Positions 6,327 to 7,395 of a stretch of 7,395 bases of DNA are shown in pieces; position 1 is the stretch's first letter, and every line of letters begins with the position of its first letter. Where the stretch lies: the NCBI GenBank assembly GCA_013335275.1, contig JAAXVX010000071.1, positions 1-7,395 on the forward strand, read 5' to 3'. The notes below the pieces were generated by a model that made no database searches, was not told where the DNA came from, and saw nothing but the letters and a program-made list of their open reading frames with translations. This stretch comes from Bacteroidales bacterium. GTDB lineage: Bacteria; Bacteroidota; Bacteroidia; Bacteroidales; UBA932. The translations under genes and the position numbers were made by a program.

Positions 6327-6334
6327 TACATTTG
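6327..6334 (+). promoter_or_regulatory. Possible -7 box for the CoA-transferase gene
   Basis: TACATTTG fits TAnnTTTG on the plus strand, 57 bases before the ATG at 6392, which would leave a leader of about 50 bases. There is no clear TTTG at the -33 position, and the match could be chance in AT-rich sequence. Confidence 0.35.
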
Positions 6335-6391
6335 GCGCTTGTTTTGAAATGAAGAATATAATACAATATAACTAATTATTAATCACTTATC

Positions 6392-7395
6392 ATGCACACT
6401 AATCTAAAATTCATCAGTGCCGACGAGGCGGTAAAGGTAGTTAAATCAGGCGACCACATCCACTTAAGCAGCGTGGCCAGCGTTCCAAAGGTGTTGGTGG
6501 AAGCTCTAATTCGCAGAGGAGATGCCGGCGAATTAAGGGATGTAAGGATTCACCATCTTCACACAGAAGGTGCCGCGCCCTATACCGAACCAAAATATGA
6601 AGGCATTTTCTTTCATCAGGCATTTTTCGTAGGAGGCAATGTCCGCAAGAGTGTTCAGGCCGGCTATTCAGATTACATTCCTGTTTTCCTGAGCGAAACT
6701 CAAAAACTATACAGAAGCGGCACCCTTCCCATAAATGTTGCAATGATTCAGGTTTCCTCACCTGACAAGCATGGGTTCGTATCACTGGGAACATCGGTAG
6801 ATGCTACGCTTGCTGCTATTGAGTGCGCAGAACATGTGATTGCAGTTGTAAATAAAAACGTTCCAAGAGCCTGGGGAGACGCAATGATTCCTTTAAGCCT
6901 GATCGATTATTTCGTTGAAGACAACGAACTTCTCGAGGAAGCACACTTCAAGGCTCCCGATGAAATCGAAACTGCAATAGGTAAAAACTGCGCAGCTCTC
7001 ATCGAAGACGGAGCATGCCTTCAAATGGGCATAGGCGCAATTCCAAATGCCGTTCTTGCTCAGCTTGGCGGTCACAAAAACCTTGGTATTCATACCGAAA
7101 TGTTTGCAGACGGCGTTCTTCCCCTCGTAGAAAGCGGCGTAATAAACGGTGCAAACAAAGCAATTGATAAAGGTAAGATGGTATCTACATTCCTTATGGG
7201 TTCACAAAAAGTTTATGACTTTATTGACGACAACCCAATGGTTCTCATGCAGGATGTTGCATATACAAATGATCCTTTTATTATTTCAAAAAACCCTAAA
7301 GTAACTGCAATAAACTCGGCACTTCAGATAGACCTTACAGGCCAGGTTTGTGCAGACTCGCTTGGAACTACTTTCTATTCGGGAGTTGGCGGACA
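6392..7395 (+). CDS. Acetyl-CoA hydrolase/transferase family CoA-transferase (partial, C-terminus outside window)
   Basis: The frame is open from the ATG to the window edge, giving 334 complete codons of a family usually about 430-440 residues long. The protein begins MHTNLKFISADEAVKVV and has SGDHIHLSSVASVP, then VAMIQVSSPDKHGFVSLG, LQMGIGAIPNAVL and GIHTEMFADG. In that last motif E236 aligns with the catalytic glutamate known from 4-hydroxybutyrate CoA-transferase (Glu238 in Clostridium aminobutyricum, recalled), which forms the glutamyl-CoA thioester. The pattern fits the 4-hydroxybutyrate/butyryl-CoA:acetate CoA-transferase branch rather than the longer succinyl-CoA:acetate enzymes, but the exact acyl donor cannot be read from the sequence. 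It would move CoA between an acyl-CoA and acetate at the end of a fermentation pathway. An in-frame TAA at 6380-6382 makes this the first possible ATG; no Shine-Dalgarno is seen. Confidence 0.9.
   Translation, partial: MHTNLKFISADEAVKVVKSGDHIHLSSVASVPKVLVEALIRRGDAGELRDVRIHHLHTEGAAPYTEPKYEGIFFHQAFFVGGNVRKSVQAGYSDYIPVFLSETQKLYRSGTLPINVAMIQVSSPDKHGFVSLGTSVDATLAAIECAEHVIAVVNKNVPRAWGDAMIPLSLIDYFVEDNELLEEAHFKAPDEIETAIGKNCAALIEDGACLQMGIGAIPNAVLAQLGGHKNLGIHTEMFADGVLPLVESGVINGANKAIDKGKMVSTFLMGSQKVYDFIDDNPMVLMQDVAYTNDPFIISKNPKVTAINSALQIDLTGQVCADSLGTTFYSGVGG

Larger units (their letters stand above)
6286..6391. promoter_or_regulatory. Divergent intergenic promoter region
   Basis: This 106-base AT-rich spacer separates the leftward nine-gene set from the rightward CoA-transferase gene. 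It contains one -7-like box on each strand, a 10-base palindrome between them, and AAAGG ahead of the leftward start. It holds no RNA gene, no terminator and no small open reading frame that I can support. Because the genes diverge, the main promoters of both units are expected here. Confidence 0.6.

Noticed and set aside
6286..6391. Rho-independent terminator or small RNA in the intergenic spacer
   Set aside because: The only palindrome is AT-only apart from its ends and is not followed by a proper U-tract in a transcribed direction. The flanking genes diverge, so no terminator is expected.
6441..6794. 117-codon open frame on the minus strand
   Set aside because: It lies wholly inside the CoA-transferase gene, which has clear family motifs on the plus strand. 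Its translation is rich in Cys, His and Arg and resembles no family.
1..7395. CRISPR array, insertion sequence or prophage
   Set aside because: No spaced direct repeats, transposase-like translation, terminal inverted repeats or phage genes were seen. The genes are ordinary chromosomal functions packed in one direction.

Overview
The window looks like chromosomal DNA from an anaerobic, fermentative member of the Bacteroidota. Three things suggest this. The divergent intergenic region carries a TATCTTTG box that fits the Bacteroidota -7 consensus (TAnnTTTG), most starts lack a strong Shine-Dalgarno, and the gene content (sensory [FeFe]-hydrogenase module, butyrate/acetate-type CoA-transferase) is that of an anaerobe. 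This placement is inference; no rRNA or marker gene is present.

Bases 1-6285 hold nine genes, all on the minus strand and tightly packed: the largest gap is 22 bases and two junctions overlap. In transcription order they are a SAM hydroxide adenosyltransferase (DUF62) family protein, MazG, TcdA, a GNAT-like protein of unknown function, and then a five-gene module: DRTGG protein, RsbW-like ATP-binding protein, HydS-like hydrogenase-domain iron-sulfur protein, second DRTGG protein, and a PHP-domain protein that runs off the left edge. The first three are housekeeping functions (SAM-related, nucleotide-pool cleaning, tRNA modification). The module is the accessory/regulatory set that in many anaerobes sits beside the electron-bifurcating hydrogenase genes hydABC. 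Those genes would be expected just beyond base 1, but this cannot be seen here.

Bases 6286-6391 are a 106-base divergent promoter region with two -7-like boxes facing away from each other across a 10-base palindrome. It reads left into the nine-gene set and right into the CoA-transferase.

Bases 6392-7395 hold the first 334 codons of an acetyl-CoA hydrolase/transferase family enzyme on the plus strand, with its catalytic glutamate inside the window and its C-terminus outside.

The most interesting part is the 1-2817 module. Its hydrogenase-like protein keeps all four cysteines that hold the H-cluster but has lost residues needed for proton transfer. It is co-encoded with an RsbW/anti-sigma-type ATPase domain, two related DRTGG proteins and a PHP hydrolase domain. 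That composition suggests a redox or H2-sensing signalling system whose mechanism, as far as I know, is not established. The module itself recurs in other anaerobes, so it is poorly understood rather than newly discovered here. No RNA genes, CRISPR arrays, insertion sequences or convincing terminators were seen, and no stretch over 300 bases lacks a gene.
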